This document shows, piece after piece, positions 40,021 to 46,954 of a DNA stretch of 46,954 bases. The notes below the pieces were generated by a model, which was not told the origin of the DNA, did no database searches, and was given only the letters and a program-made list of their open reading frames with translations. Numbering within the stretch: the first letter of the stretch is position 1; each line of letters starts with the position of its first letter. A program made the position numbers and the translations under genes. The stretch is taken from assembly GCA_902764915.1 (NCBI GenBank), contig CACWXY010000030.1, positions 1-46,954 on the forward strand. Reading direction: 5' to 3'. The stretch comes from an uncultured Eubacteriales bacterium (GTDB lineage Bacteria > Bacillota > Clostridia > Christensenellales > Aristaeellaceae).

Positions 40021-40932
40021 TCATTTCAGCCACTCCAGCTTGTCTTTCAGGATTTCATACGGCATCGAGCCGTCCTCGGTTTTGCCGTCCATGCCGATCA
40101 CCGGCGCTTTGGGCTTCTCCCCTTCTAAGGAATCAGTCACCCCTGTCTCGGCAGGTTCCGGTGCCGGAGTTCCGGCTTCCGGTTCAGGCTCTTCGCCTTC
40201 AGGTTTGCATTCCGCGCCGAGTCGGTTGAGAATGGTTTCGCCCATGAGCCGGGACGAGAACTGCCACATGGCGTTCCCCAGTTGGAAGGGCTTCTTCTTT
40301 TCTTCCTCGCCGCCTTCTTTGCCTTCATCTCCGCCTTCCTCCTTATCAGGATTTTCCTCTTCGGGTTCTTCCGGCTCTTCCTCCGGTTTCGGCTTATTCT
40401 CAAAGAGAATCTCATCGGCAAAGCCAAGCTCCACCGCCTTCTTGGCATTGAGCCAGGTCTCATCGCTCATGAGCTTACTGATGCGGTTTCGGGTCAGGCC
40501 GGTCTTATAGGCGTAAGCATTGATGATGCTTTCCTTGACCTCGTTCAGGGTCGTGATCGCCTTCTCCATATCCTTGGCGTTGCCCATGGCAATGGTGGAA
40601 GGATCATGGATCATGATCAGGGCCGTGGGAGACATCTGCACCAGGTTCCCAGCCATGGCCACCACAGATGCGGCAGAAGCCGCAATGCTGGCGATCCGCA
40701 CCGTCACGTTGCCGGGGTAATCCCGGAGCATGGTGTAAATCTCCGCCGCAGCAAATACGTTGCCGCCAGGGCTGTTGACCCACAGGGTGATATCACCCTC
40801 TTCCGCATACAGTTCATCACGGAACATCTGCGGCGTGATCTCATCGCCCCAGAAGGATTCCGAATCAATCGGTCCCTCCAGGCGGAGCACCCTGCCGCCG
40901 CTGTCATCGTGAATCCAGTTCCAAAACTTCAT
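40021..40932 (-). CDS. ClpP-like prohead protease (303 aa)
   Basis: Start at ATG 40932, overlapping the portal stop (TGATG). Residues 10-175 are a ClpP fold: LRLEGPIDSESFWGDEITP, ITLWVNSPGGNVFAAAEIYT, the serine in IASIAASAASVVAMAG, the histidine in IMIHDPST and NAKKAVELGFADEILF. A long acidic linker (about 185-220, PEEEPEEPEEENPDKEEGGD) leads to a C-terminal segment that may act as scaffold. It cuts the capsid N-terminus during head maturation. Gene order portal-protease-capsid is the HK97 type. Confidence 0.92.
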   Translation of the reverse strand: MKFWNWIHDDSGGRVLRLEGPIDSESFWGDEITPQMFRDELYAEEGDITLWVNSPGGNVFAAAEIYTMLRDYPGNVTVRIASIAASAASVVAMAGNLVQMSPTALIMIHDPSTIAMGNAKDMEKAITTLNEVKESIINAYAYKTGLTRNRISKLMSDETWLNAKKAVELGFADEILFENKPKPEEEPEEPEEENPDKEEGGDEGKEGGEEEKKKPFQLGNAMWQFSSRLMGETILNRLGAECKPEGEEPEPEAGTPAPEPAETGVTDSLEGEKPKAPVIGMDGKTEDGSMPYEILKDKLEWLK

Positions 40933-42362
40933 CACTTTCGGTTTCCTCCTCTTCTCTGCGCCTTACGCTGTGCATGGCGCTGGGCTGCGTTTTTGCTTTC
41001 ATGCTGCTCCTCCTGTTCCTCGCCGGGATCTTCCTCCGGTGTGTCTGTCTCGGGCTCTCCCGACTCTTCGGCATGCTGTTTCTCCTGCTCTGCCACCTGG
41101 TTTGCGCCATAGGCAGATCCAGCATCTTTCAGCTTGGTGTAGCTGCCGTTCAGGTAGTAATCGTCCCCGCCCTCCTCGGACGGGATCAGATCCATATTTT
41201 CCAGTCGCCGGATATCATTGGGCGACAGGAAACCATTGGAGAAGCCCACCGCGTAGCCGTCCATGCGGGACTTATAGTCGCCGCGCATGAGACCGTCCAC
41301 GTTGAACTTGGGGAAGTAGGTGTCCTGCTCTTCCTCGATCAGCACATCCTTGATGATGGCCTGCTCGATCCTAACCAGCCAGGGCATGATCGTGTGCATC
41401 ACAAAGTCAATGGACTGATGCTCGATATTGTTGAAAGTCGCCCGCTTGAGGTCCTGGACCATATGCGGAGGAACACGAAAGATGCGACAGATCTCCTCCA
41501 CTCCGAACTCTCGAGTGGAAAGGAACTGGCTGTCTTCCGGAGGCAGGCTGATCGGTTTATACGCCATTCCCTCTTCCAGCACAGCCACCTTGTGGGCATT
41601 TCCCGCACCGCCATAGGCGTTCATCCAGTTATCCCGGATCTTCTGCGGGTCCTTCAGCACACCCGGATGCTCCAGCACACCGGCCGGTTGAGCGCCGTTC
41701 TTGAAAAACGAGCTGCCGTATTTCTCCACCGCCAGCGTGGTGCCGAGGGCATTCTTCATCATGGCGATGGGTGAAAAGCCAACCAGGCCATTGAAGCCGA
41801 GACCGGGGATGTGCAGGATTTCGTCGCGCTGGAAAATGATATCTTTATCATGCTCGCCGGGAACTTCATCCGTGTAAGCATGGTAGGTATAAAAGAGCTC
41901 TCCGTTCTCCGCCCGGTCGATCTCTACGTTTTCAGGGAGCAGCGGATATAATCCCAGGATGCCGTTCTTACCGTCCCGCACAATCTGCGCGTAGGCATTG
42001 CCCCACAGGAGCAGATGCGTCATCATGGCTTCCCGGAAAGAGAAGCTCGTCATCTCCGGATTGGCCTGCCGGTACAGGATCTTATACAGTGGGTGCTCGG
42101 TGGCCTTTTCTTTTCCGTCACCCTTCTCGGTGAACTTGTACAGGTGAAGCGGCAGGCTTGCCACCGTCTCCGCCAGGAGCCGCACACAGGCGTACACCGT
42201 CGCAATCTGCATGGCAGACTTTTCATCCACCCGCTCCCCGCTGAGCGTTTGCCCAAAGACAAAAATACCGCCCGAATCCCGGACGTTATCTTCGATCTGT
42301 GGCAACTCCGCCCCAGGAGCATCCCTTGGCTTGCTGAAACCGAACCATTCTCTCCAGCCCAT
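40932..42362 (-). CDS. portal protein, HK97 type (476 aa)
   Basis: Start at ATG 42362 (MGWREWFGFSKPRDAP), because GGAGGAAATGAAG lies upstream; an earlier GTG at 42392 overlaps the terminase. Family markers: VYACVRLLAETVASLPLHLY, NPEMTSFSFREAMMTHLLLW, LHIPGLGFNGLVGFSPIAMM and VEEICRIFRVPPHMVQDLKR. It forms the dodecameric ring at one vertex through which DNA enters. The C-terminus (about 430-476) is rich in Glu/Gln and Arg. Confidence 0.94.
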   Translation of the reverse strand: MGWREWFGFSKPRDAPGAELPQIEDNVRDSGGIFVFGQTLSGERVDEKSAMQIATVYACVRLLAETVASLPLHLYKFTEKGDGKEKATEHPLYKILYRQANPEMTSFSFREAMMTHLLLWGNAYAQIVRDGKNGILGLYPLLPENVEIDRAENGELFYTYHAYTDEVPGEHDKDIIFQRDEILHIPGLGFNGLVGFSPIAMMKNALGTTLAVEKYGSSFFKNGAQPAGVLEHPGVLKDPQKIRDNWMNAYGGAGNAHKVAVLEEGMAYKPISLPPEDSQFLSTREFGVEEICRIFRVPPHMVQDLKRATFNNIEHQSIDFVMHTIMPWLVRIEQAIIKDVLIEEEQDTYFPKFNVDGLMRGDYKSRMDGYAVGFSNGFLSPNDIRRLENMDLIPSEEGGDDYYLNGSYTKLKDAGSAYGANQVAEQEKQHAEESGEPETDTPEEDPGEEQEEQHESKNAAQRHAQRKAQRRGGNRK

Positions 42363-42379
42363 CTTCATTTCCTCCATTT

Positions 42380-44011
42380 TCAGAAAACCCACAGTCCATG
42401 CTCCGGGTCGTCATATACACTGCCCTGCTGCTCATGGCGGATCGCACGATCCAGGCCCATGATCCAGGCAACGATGCCATCGATCTTCTCCGTGCTCTTT
42501 TTCTTGCTAGGCTTGATGTTCTCCGCCGCATCGATCTCGGCGACCACATTGCCTGCCATCCAGCGGAGCACGGGATTGCCGCCGTGGATGATCTTGCCTT
42601 CCAGCAGGAGCTTGTACAGCTCCTTCATGCCGGGGCTCATGTCCTTAAAGCCCATCCCGATGGGCACCATGGTGAAACCGTCGCCTTCCAGGTCGGTGAT
42701 CAGCTGTGTCGCGTTCCAACGGTCCACGCCGATCTCTTTGATATTGAACTCCTTGTTCAGATCGTTGATCGTCTTTCGCACGAAGTTGTAATCGACCACG
42801 TTCCCTTCCGTCACATGGAAGAGGCCCTGCTTCTCCCAGACATCATAGGGAACATGATCCCGCCGCACCCGCAGGTCCAGCGTCTCACGTGGCAGCCAGA
42901 AGTGCGGCACGACGATGTATTTATCCCCCTCATGCAGCGGAGGAAACACCATGACAAAAGCCGTGATGTCACTGGTACTGGAAAGGTCCAGTCCGCAGTA
43001 GCATTCACGGCCTCTGAGGGAAGCGGTATCAATCGGGATATCTCCCTTGTCATAGATGTGCTCCGGGATCCAGGCCACGGCGCTTCCGACCCATTGATCC
43101 AATCTCAGCTGCCGGAACACATTCTCTTCTGCAGGATTGGTAAGTGCCTCCCGGTGCGCATCCCGGACACGGTCGATCTGAATGGTGTATCCCAGGGAGG
43201 GATTGGCCTTGTACCAGGCTTTCTCATCATTCCAGTCCTCACCGTCATCCAGTCCGTAAATCACCGGATAGAAGGAAGGGTCGATGCGCTTGCCTTCGAG
43301 GATGTCTTTGGCCTTGGTGTGATATTCATAGCAGATGCTGTTCCGGTCTGTACCGGCCGTTGTAATCAGGAAGTACAAAGGCTGTGTTCTCGCATCGCCG
43401 GAGCCCTTGGTCAGGACATCCACCAGGTTACGGTTGGGCTGGGCATGCAGCTCGTCCAGCACCAGACCGGACACATTCAGGCCATGCTTGGTCCCGACCT
43501 CCGCCGAGAGCACTTGATAAAAGCCCACGTTGGAGTAATTCACCAAGCGCTTGGTCGCTGCCATGATCTTGGAGCGTTTCAGGAGCGCCGGTGTCATCTC
43601 CACCATGCGCTTGGCCACATCAAAGACGATACTGGCCTGCTGCCGGTCAGCTGCCGCGCCGTACACCTCCGCCGATGGCTCGTTGTCCGCATACAGGAGA
43701 TATAGGGCAATGGCCGCCGCGAGCTCGCTCTTCCCGTTCTTCTTGGGGATTTCCACATACGCAGTGCGGAACTGCCTCGTGCCGTCCTCCCGGACGATGC
43801 CAAACACATCCCGGATGATCTGCTCCTGCCAGGGCAGCAGCCAGAACGGTTTCCCGCTCCAGCGGCCCTTGGTATGACAGAGGTTTTCGATAAACCGGAC
43901 AGCGCGGTCAGCTAACGCTTCATCGTAGTGGGAATCCGTCAGCATAAATCGTGTCGGCTTATAATTCTTCAGAACGGGGTAATCTGCTGGTCTATTCTTT
44001 TTCGCCGCCAT
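42380..44011 (-). CDS. terminase large subunit (543 aa)
   Basis: Packages DNA with an N-terminal ATPase (Walker A-like EIPKKNGKSELAAAIALYLL near residue 90, Walker B LVLDELHAQP near 185, coupling LITTAGTD near 220) and a C-terminal nuclease (GLDLSSTSDITAFVMVF near 345, DRWNATQLITDLEGDG near 430, AGNVVAEIDAAENI near 500). The start overlaps the stop of the small subunit. HK97/P27-group terminase. Confidence 0.95.
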   Translation of the reverse strand: MAAKKNRPADYPVLKNYKPTRFMLTDSHYDEALADRAVRFIENLCHTKGRWSGKPFWLLPWQEQIIRDVFGIVREDGTRQFRTAYVEIPKKNGKSELAAAIALYLLYADNEPSAEVYGAAADRQQASIVFDVAKRMVEMTPALLKRSKIMAATKRLVNYSNVGFYQVLSAEVGTKHGLNVSGLVLDELHAQPNRNLVDVLTKGSGDARTQPLYFLITTAGTDRNSICYEYHTKAKDILEGKRIDPSFYPVIYGLDDGEDWNDEKAWYKANPSLGYTIQIDRVRDAHREALTNPAEENVFRQLRLDQWVGSAVAWIPEHIYDKGDIPIDTASLRGRECYCGLDLSSTSDITAFVMVFPPLHEGDKYIVVPHFWLPRETLDLRVRRDHVPYDVWEKQGLFHVTEGNVVDYNFVRKTINDLNKEFNIKEIGVDRWNATQLITDLEGDGFTMVPIGMGFKDMSPGMKELYKLLLEGKIIHGGNPVLRWMAGNVVAEIDAAENIKPSKKKSTEKIDGIVAWIMGLDRAIRHEQQGSVYDDPEHGLWVF

Positions 44012-44484
44012 CAGTTCCCTCCCAGCAGATCTTCCATATCGTCACCGGATACACCGTTTTCACCGGCACCGGCAATGATGCGGGACCGGGAGGACGGCGT
44101 CAGGCCGAACTGCTCGGCGATCTTGTTCATGATCTTGAGGTAGGTCTGCGCGATGGAAACCTGTGGCACCTGCTGCCAATAGCCGGAGGGGGTCTTCACA
44201 ATGGTGCCATGCTGGGTGATAAACTCCTCAGCTTCCTTCCAACGAGCATAGGCCTGACAGTAGGAGGCGAAGGCTGCCTGGTCAACCTCAGTTAGCACAC
44301 CAATCTGCTCCAGCTGCTTCGAGAGCCGCCGCCATTCCTTTTTTGCTTCCGGCTCCAGCCATTTCGGACACGGAGGCGCTTTCCGGTCAGGCTTTGGTTC
44401 AGCGTTGTTCATGGGCCGCTTACCCGGATTACCTTCCAGCTCCTTGATCGCAGTCGGTGTCGGTTTTCTTCCTCTGGTCGCCAT
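44011..44484 (-). CDS. terminase small subunit, P27 type (157 aa)
   Basis: Recognises the packaging site and recruits the large subunit. MATRGRKPTPTAIKELEGNP, KRPMNNAEPKPDRKAPPCPK and SGYWQQVPQVSIAQTYLKIM are P27-type features. GGAGGAATGACCC precedes the ATG. Only about 30 bases separate it from the terminator hairpin of the previous unit, so no promoter fits there and late transcription must read through from the right. Confidence 0.93.
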   Translation of the reverse strand: MATRGRKPTPTAIKELEGNPGKRPMNNAEPKPDRKAPPCPKWLEPEAKKEWRRLSKQLEQIGVLTEVDQAAFASYCQAYARWKEAEEFITQHGTIVKTPSGYWQQVPQVSIAQTYLKIMNKIAEQFGLTPSSRSRIIAGAGENGVSGDDMEDLLGGN

Positions 44485-44524
44485 GGGTCATTCCTCCTCT
44501 CCTTCAAAATCTGCAAAAAGAAAA

Positions 44525-44550
44525 GAGCCTGCGGATTTCTCCGTAGACCC
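44525..44550 (-). terminator. terminator before the terminase genes
   Basis: GCCTGCGGA pairs with TCCGTAGAC (one mismatch, one GU) around TTTC, followed on the minus strand by TTTTCTTTTT. It ends the small gene at 44578-44853. Confidence 0.7.
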
Positions 44551-44577
44551 TGTAAAGTGTTTAAGCTGTATCTTGCT

Positions 44578-44853
44578 TTATTGTTTCATCGCCCATGCCA
44601 TCGCATGGCCGTCATCTTCAAATTCAGTGTTGCTGACTGCCCTCAGCCCGATGGTTCCTTCGCAGCTCATATCGTCGTCCAGGTGCTCGTAAACCGCTCC
44701 GAAGTAGGAGGGCTTGCCCTTCCCGTTGTAGTAGTATCCTGCAAGGAGAACCTTGTCTCCAAAGTTCAGAACCTTGCTCCAGCGGCATTCGAGGTCTTCC
44801 GGGGTGGTGGGGTTCGGCAGTCTGTAGGTTTTCATCGCTTCGTTGATTGTCAT
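44578..44853 (-). CDS. small hypothetical cassette protein (91 aa)
   Basis: Start at 44853 (MTINEAMKTYRLPNPTTPED) with GGAGGAAAAGACC. No family recognised. It has a beta-rich look (CRWSKVLNFGDKVLLAGYYY, SYFGAVYEHLDDDMSCEGTI), three cysteines-or-tryptophans close to the ends, and no membrane segment. It is a one-gene unit with the repeated promoter cassette at 44883-44960 and a terminator at 44525. Like its neighbours it is probably element cargo rather than phage structure. Confidence 0.6.
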   Translation of the reverse strand: MTINEAMKTYRLPNPTTPEDLECRWSKVLNFGDKVLLAGYYYNGKGKPSYFGAVYEHLDDDMSCEGTIGLRAVSNTEFEDDGHAMAWAMKQ

Positions 44854-44882
44854 GGTCTTTTCCTCCGTTTTCGTTGTCGTTT

Positions 44883-44960
44883 GCCCTTCGGCATGTACAT
44901 ATATCACTCTACTCGGAGGAAATAGCAAGTTATATCTGCGATATATAATGAACAAATATC
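44883..44960 (-). promoter_or_regulatory. repeated promoter/leader cassette, copy 2
   Basis: TTGCTA (44923-44928), a 17-base spacer and GATATA (44900-44905) in GTGATATATGTACATGCC, then the GCCGAAGGGC mini-hairpin. The upstream box is ATATTTGTTCATTAT (44945-44959). Confidence 0.8.
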
Positions 44961-44993
44961 GGCGGCAAAAACTGTGCTTTTTACTACGAGCAA

Positions 44994-45013
44994 AAGGCCC
45001 TTCTGTGAGCCTT
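44994..45013 (-). terminator. weak terminator of the 45032 gene
   Basis: AAGGC/GCCTT arms with a ten-base loop, followed by TTTTG on the minus strand, 20 bases after the stop. A short stem, so only moderate support. Confidence 0.45.
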
Positions 45014-45031
45014 CTGCCGGGTAAATGCTCT

Positions 45032-45355
45032 TTATGCTCTCTCGACTTCAACCAGCCAGCTGGCTTCCGGATGCCTTTCGCCGGTGGCCTTCTCCAGGAT
45101 GCTGGTGTCTTCGTCGATGTAGCAAAGGTGCTTTCCGACCTTAATCAGCTTGACTTCTTCGTATCCGGGAAGGTTGGTGCGGATCACCTTTGCGCTGCGG
45201 CTCTCACCGTCGTAGCTCTTGCCGTCCCAGCCGTTGAAGGTGAAGCGGACGCTTTCCTTTGTCTTCGTGAAGTGGGCTTCAAAAACCTCGCGGGTGATGC
45301 TGGTGTTGTAGTTTCCAAGCTCCATCAGGTTTCTCATCGTGTATGCGTTCGTCAT
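45032..45355 (-). CDS. small hypothetical cassette protein (107 aa)
   Basis: Start at 45355 (MTNAYTMRNLMELGNYNTSI) with GGAGGGCAAAGACC. No family recognised. It is beta-rich (SVRFTFNGWDGKSYDGESRS, YEEVKLIKVGKHLCYIDEDT), with no signal peptide or membrane span. A single-gene unit under promoter-cassette copy 3. The start context and promoter closely resemble those of the flanking units, suggesting a common mode of capture or regulation. Confidence 0.6.
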   Translation of the reverse strand: MTNAYTMRNLMELGNYNTSITREVFEAHFTKTKESVRFTFNGWDGKSYDGESRSAKVIRTNLPGYEEVKLIKVGKHLCYIDEDTSILEKATGERHPEASWLVEVERA

Positions 45356-45385
45356 GGTCTTTGCCCTCCAAATTCTTTGTCGTTT

Positions 45386-45475
45386 GCCTTTCGGCATGTA
45401 CATATATCACTCTGAAGCCGAATAATAGCAAGTCAATTCTGAGATATGTCCGGACATAATGTACACAAAGATTAG
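45386..45475 (-). promoter_or_regulatory. repeated promoter/leader cassette, copy 3
   Basis: TTGCTA (45426-45431), a 17-base spacer and GATATA (45403-45408), followed by the GCCGAAAGGC mini-hairpin. The upstream box ATCTTTGTGTACATTAT lies at 45456-45475. Only this copy has the 14-base palindrome TATGTCCGGACATA (45445-45458). Confidence 0.82.
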
Positions 45476-45503
45476 AAGGCAACATTGTGCATATTCGACC
45501 AAA

Positions 45504-45519
45504 GGAGCCTCCCGGCTCC
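45504..45519 (-). terminator. terminator of the 46217-45537 pair
   Basis: GGAGCC/GGCTCC with loop CCC plus T, followed by TTT on the minus strand, 17 bases after the stop. Compact and short-tailed. Confidence 0.5.
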
Positions 45520-45536
45520 ATGGTTGCGGCTGCCTG

Positions 45537-45740
45537 TTACAGCCGTTCGATCTGGCAAGTCATCCCGTCCACATCCACTATGCGGAAGGTGTATCCCCGC
45601 CATCGGATTTCCCGGATACGGACGCCAGTGTAAGCGTTGCTCTGCTGCCTATCCGAAAGAGTTTCTCCATGCGCATGCATCCAGGATGCGAGGTTTGTCA
45701 TCAGTCTGGACTCCCGTTCCATCTTATCCGCAATGTTCAT
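45537..45740 (-). CDS. small hypothetical protein (67 aa)
   Basis: MNIADKMERESRLMTNLASW, then HAHGETLSDRQQSNAYTGVR and a short beta end (WRGYTFRIVDVDGMTCQIER). It starts 12 bases after the 154-residue gene with a GGGGTGCCGG site and is probably translated from the same mRNA. No family recognised. It might act together with its upstream partner. Confidence 0.55.
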   Translation of the reverse strand: MNIADKMERESRLMTNLASWMHAHGETLSDRQQSNAYTGVRIREIRWRGYTFRIVDVDGMTCQIERL

Positions 45741-45752
45741 CCCGGCACCCCC

Positions 45753-46217
45753 TCAGTTCAGCTGGAAGCGGATGCCCATGATCTGCTCCTCTTTCTCTTC
45801 GCCCCAGCGGGTATCCTTCTTGGTGATGGTGCAAAGGCCAAGCATCCTGCAGCCCTCGGCCGCGTAGCCGTGCAGGTCTTCCATGAGGCCGGTTGACTGG
45901 TTGGTGACCACCAGGGTCTGGATGCCTGCCTTCCGGAGGGTGTCGATGAAGTCGTGGCGTTCCCGGTCCCAGGTGAAATCGTCCATAATGACTTCGTCGG
46001 TCTCGCTGTAGCGCCAGGCTCTGTAGGCCTTGCAGGCTCCCGCGCTGATTGGGTACTGGAACTGCTCTTCTTCCTCTTTATACCAGGCTTTCAGCTCCTC
46101 GCTATCCCAGCCCTTTTCATCGATGATCCCCTGCTTAAGCGCTTTGTGCGCTTCATGCTTCTGTTCAAAGTCGCGGGCGATGCGGTCAAGCTCTTCAAAG
46201 TAGGTGTTGGTCTTCAT
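45753..46217 (-). CDS. hypothetical cassette protein (154 aa)
   Basis: MKTNTYFEELDRIARDFEQK, a helical start, followed by a mixed region with ISAGACKAYRAWRYSETDEV and TWDRERHDFIDTLRKAGIQT. The segment KAGIQTLVVTNQSTGLMEDL followed by GYAAEGCRMLGLCTI resembles a Rossmann-like strand-helix pair, but I do not know the family. GGAGGATTCCACC precedes the ATG. It heads a two-gene unit under promoter-cassette copy 4. Confidence 0.6.
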   Translation of the reverse strand: MKTNTYFEELDRIARDFEQKHEAHKALKQGIIDEKGWDSEELKAWYKEEEEQFQYPISAGACKAYRAWRYSETDEVIMDDFTWDRERHDFIDTLRKAGIQTLVVTNQSTGLMEDLHGYAAEGCRMLGLCTITKKDTRWGEEKEEQIMGIRFQLN

Positions 46218-46245
46218 GGTGGAATCCTCCTCGTTTGTTTTCTCT

Positions 46246-46327
46246 GCCCTTCGGCATGTACATATATCACTCTATAATAGCAAGTTATATATCGCAGGAT
46301 TCGCGCCATAATGTACACAAATATTAG
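46246..46327 (-). promoter_or_regulatory. repeated promoter/leader cassette, copy 4 (short spacer)
   Basis: GATATA (46263-46268) in the same GTGATATATGTACATGCC context, with the GCCGAAGGGC mini-hairpin, and the upstream box AATATTTGTGTACATTAT (46308-46327). TTGCTA at 46278-46283 is only 9 bases from GATATA, because eight bases are missing relative to the other copies. Confidence 0.75.
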
Positions 46328-46416
46328 GCGCTGAGATGAAGCAGAATCGACCATCGCACAGGAGCCCCACAAGGCGCGTGTCTTGCCCAATTTCATAGCG
46401 GAACAACTACGCAAAA

Positions 46417-46432
46417 GAGGCCCGAAGGCCCC
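46417..46432 (-). terminator. terminator with TTCG tetraloop
   Basis: GGGGCC-TTCG-GGCCTC on the minus strand (one GU pair), followed by TTTTG, about 20 bases after the stop of the 46454 gene. Confidence 0.7.
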
Positions 46433-46453
46433 TTTGTGGCCGCCTTATGCGCC

Positions 46454-46708
46454 TCAGCGGGCAAGGCAGGCGCAGATGCTCTTTGGGCTGCCAGAGTCGA
46501 CATGGCCGTCTTTCCAGATGGCCAGCCAAAGCTCGCTGTCGATGTCCGGAAGCACCAGGTCGTAAGTGGCTGCGTTGTAGCCGCCCGTATGGCAGCCTTC
46601 CACCGCCTTGTGGTAGAAGGTCTCGGTCAGAGGCATCAGGGTGCCGCCCTCCCCGCGAAGCTGCGCCCCGTGGCGGATCAGGCTTTGGATGTGGTCAAGG
46701 TTTGTCAT
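46454..46708 (-). CDS. small hypothetical protein (84 aa)
   Basis: Start at 46708 (MTNLDHIQSLIRHGAQLRGE), with GGAGGTTCACCGCC before it. A small mixed protein: EGCHTGGYNAATYDLVLPDI, then DSELWLAIWKDGHVD. It carries three cysteines and histidines but no clear metal motif. It lies 14 bases after the 59-residue gene, so the two are probably co-transcribed. Function unknown. Confidence 0.6.
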   Translation of the reverse strand: MTNLDHIQSLIRHGAQLRGEGGTLMPLTETFYHKAVEGCHTGGYNAATYDLVLPDIDSELWLAIWKDGHVDSGSPKSICACLAR

Positions 46709-46722
46709 GGCGGTGAACCTCC

Positions 46723-46902
46723 TTAGTGAAGCTGAATGGTCAGGTACCCGGTGCCGTCCTGCCAGAAGCGGAACTCGGTCTTGCCGGTCTTCTTGCTTTC
46801 CCGCTTGGCCTTGGCGGTCATGCTGGCAACGAAGGCCTTTCCGAAGTACCACTCTGTCATGCTCTTCGTGGTGGTGGCGTGGTTGGTTTTGTAGGTGGTC
46901 AT
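46723..46902 (-). CDS. small hypothetical basic protein (59 aa)
   Basis: Starts MTTYKTNHATTTKSMTEWYF behind GGGAGGACAAAGCC. Lysine/arginine-rich in the middle (SMTAKAKRESKKTGKTEFRF), ending FWQDGTGYLTIQLH. Too short for a fold assignment. It is the first gene after promoter-cassette copy 5 at the window end, and its stop overlaps the ribosome site of the next gene, so both are one unit. Confidence 0.65.
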   Translation of the reverse strand: MTTYKTNHATTTKSMTEWYFGKAFVASMTAKAKRESKKTGKTEFRFWQDGTGYLTIQLH

Positions 46903-46931
46903 GGCTTTGTCCTCCCTGGCAGGTGTTCTGT

Positions 46932-46954
46932 GCCTTTCGGCATGTACATATATC
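46932..46954 (-). promoter_or_regulatory. repeated promoter/leader cassette, copy 5 (cut by window end)
   Basis: GATATATGTACATGCC followed by the GCCGAAAGGC mini-hairpin, as in the other copies. The -35 element and upstream box lie beyond the window. Confidence 0.75.

Noticed and set aside
45445..45458. Palindrome TATGTCCGGACATA as the common operator of the cassettes
   Set aside because: It occurs in only one of the cassette copies.
1..46954. tRNA or rRNA genes
   Set aside because: No cloverleaf with TTCGA-type arm or rRNA-like stretch was recognised on either strand by eye; a tRNA scan would be needed for certainty.

Overview
The window looks like part of a chromosome of a low-GC-phylum but medium-GC gut Clostridia (Lachnospiraceae/Oscillospiraceae type) carrying a long integrated siphovirus prophage plus accessory elements. 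The basis is the gene families (XRE-fused UDP-glucose dehydrogenase, DUF4869, many large serine recombinases, phi13-type tail protein, P27-type small terminase) and strong GGAGG ribosome binding sites. I cannot name the species.

Layout, left to right. (1) 1-3340: end of a capsule/exopolysaccharide sugar cluster. An XRE-Ugd fusion is intact. It is followed by a truncated UDP-glucuronate epimerase-like gene that runs head-on into fragments of capF-like and capE-like genes on the other strand, so this is a rearrangement scar. (2) 3366-3593: iterated short repeats resembling the end of an IS21-type insertion sequence, with no transposase. (3) 3594-8942: a self-contained module. A divergently transcribed XRE regulator faces a six-gene minus-strand operon: RepA-like ATPase, serine recombinase whose zinc ribbon is replaced by a new C-terminal domain, two free-standing copies of that same domain, a small protein and a DUF4869 protein, closed by a terminator. 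(4) 9037-9411: one hypothetical gene with its own terminator. (5) 9581-14929: four tandem large serine recombinases in two transcription units. (6) 15123-15674: an orphan, internally duplicated RelB/DinJ-type antitoxin with a clear promoter and terminator. (7) 15700-44484: a minus-strand prophage late region. In transcription order it holds small and large terminase, HK97 portal, ClpP-like protease, major capsid, head-tail connectors, major tail protein, tail chaperones with a -1 frameshift site, tape measure, Dit, Tal, BppU, two SGNH-domain fibres, holin-like proteins, SH3 protein and a multi-domain endolysin. (8) 44525-46954: a string of tiny hypothetical genes in separate transcription units. 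At least three of them (and one gene inside the lysis region) are preceded by copies of the same promoter/leader cassette.

The late genes form one tightly packed, overlapping operon. Several lesions point to some decay: an in-frame TAG in a lysis-region gene, an in-frame TAA in a zinc-ribbon gene, and a degenerate resolvase. The most noteworthy signals are the ATPase/recombinase operon with three copies of a shared unknown domain, the repeated promoter cassette, and the concentration of six serine recombinase genes in 15 kb. All functional statements come from reading the sequence and remembered family features; no search was run.
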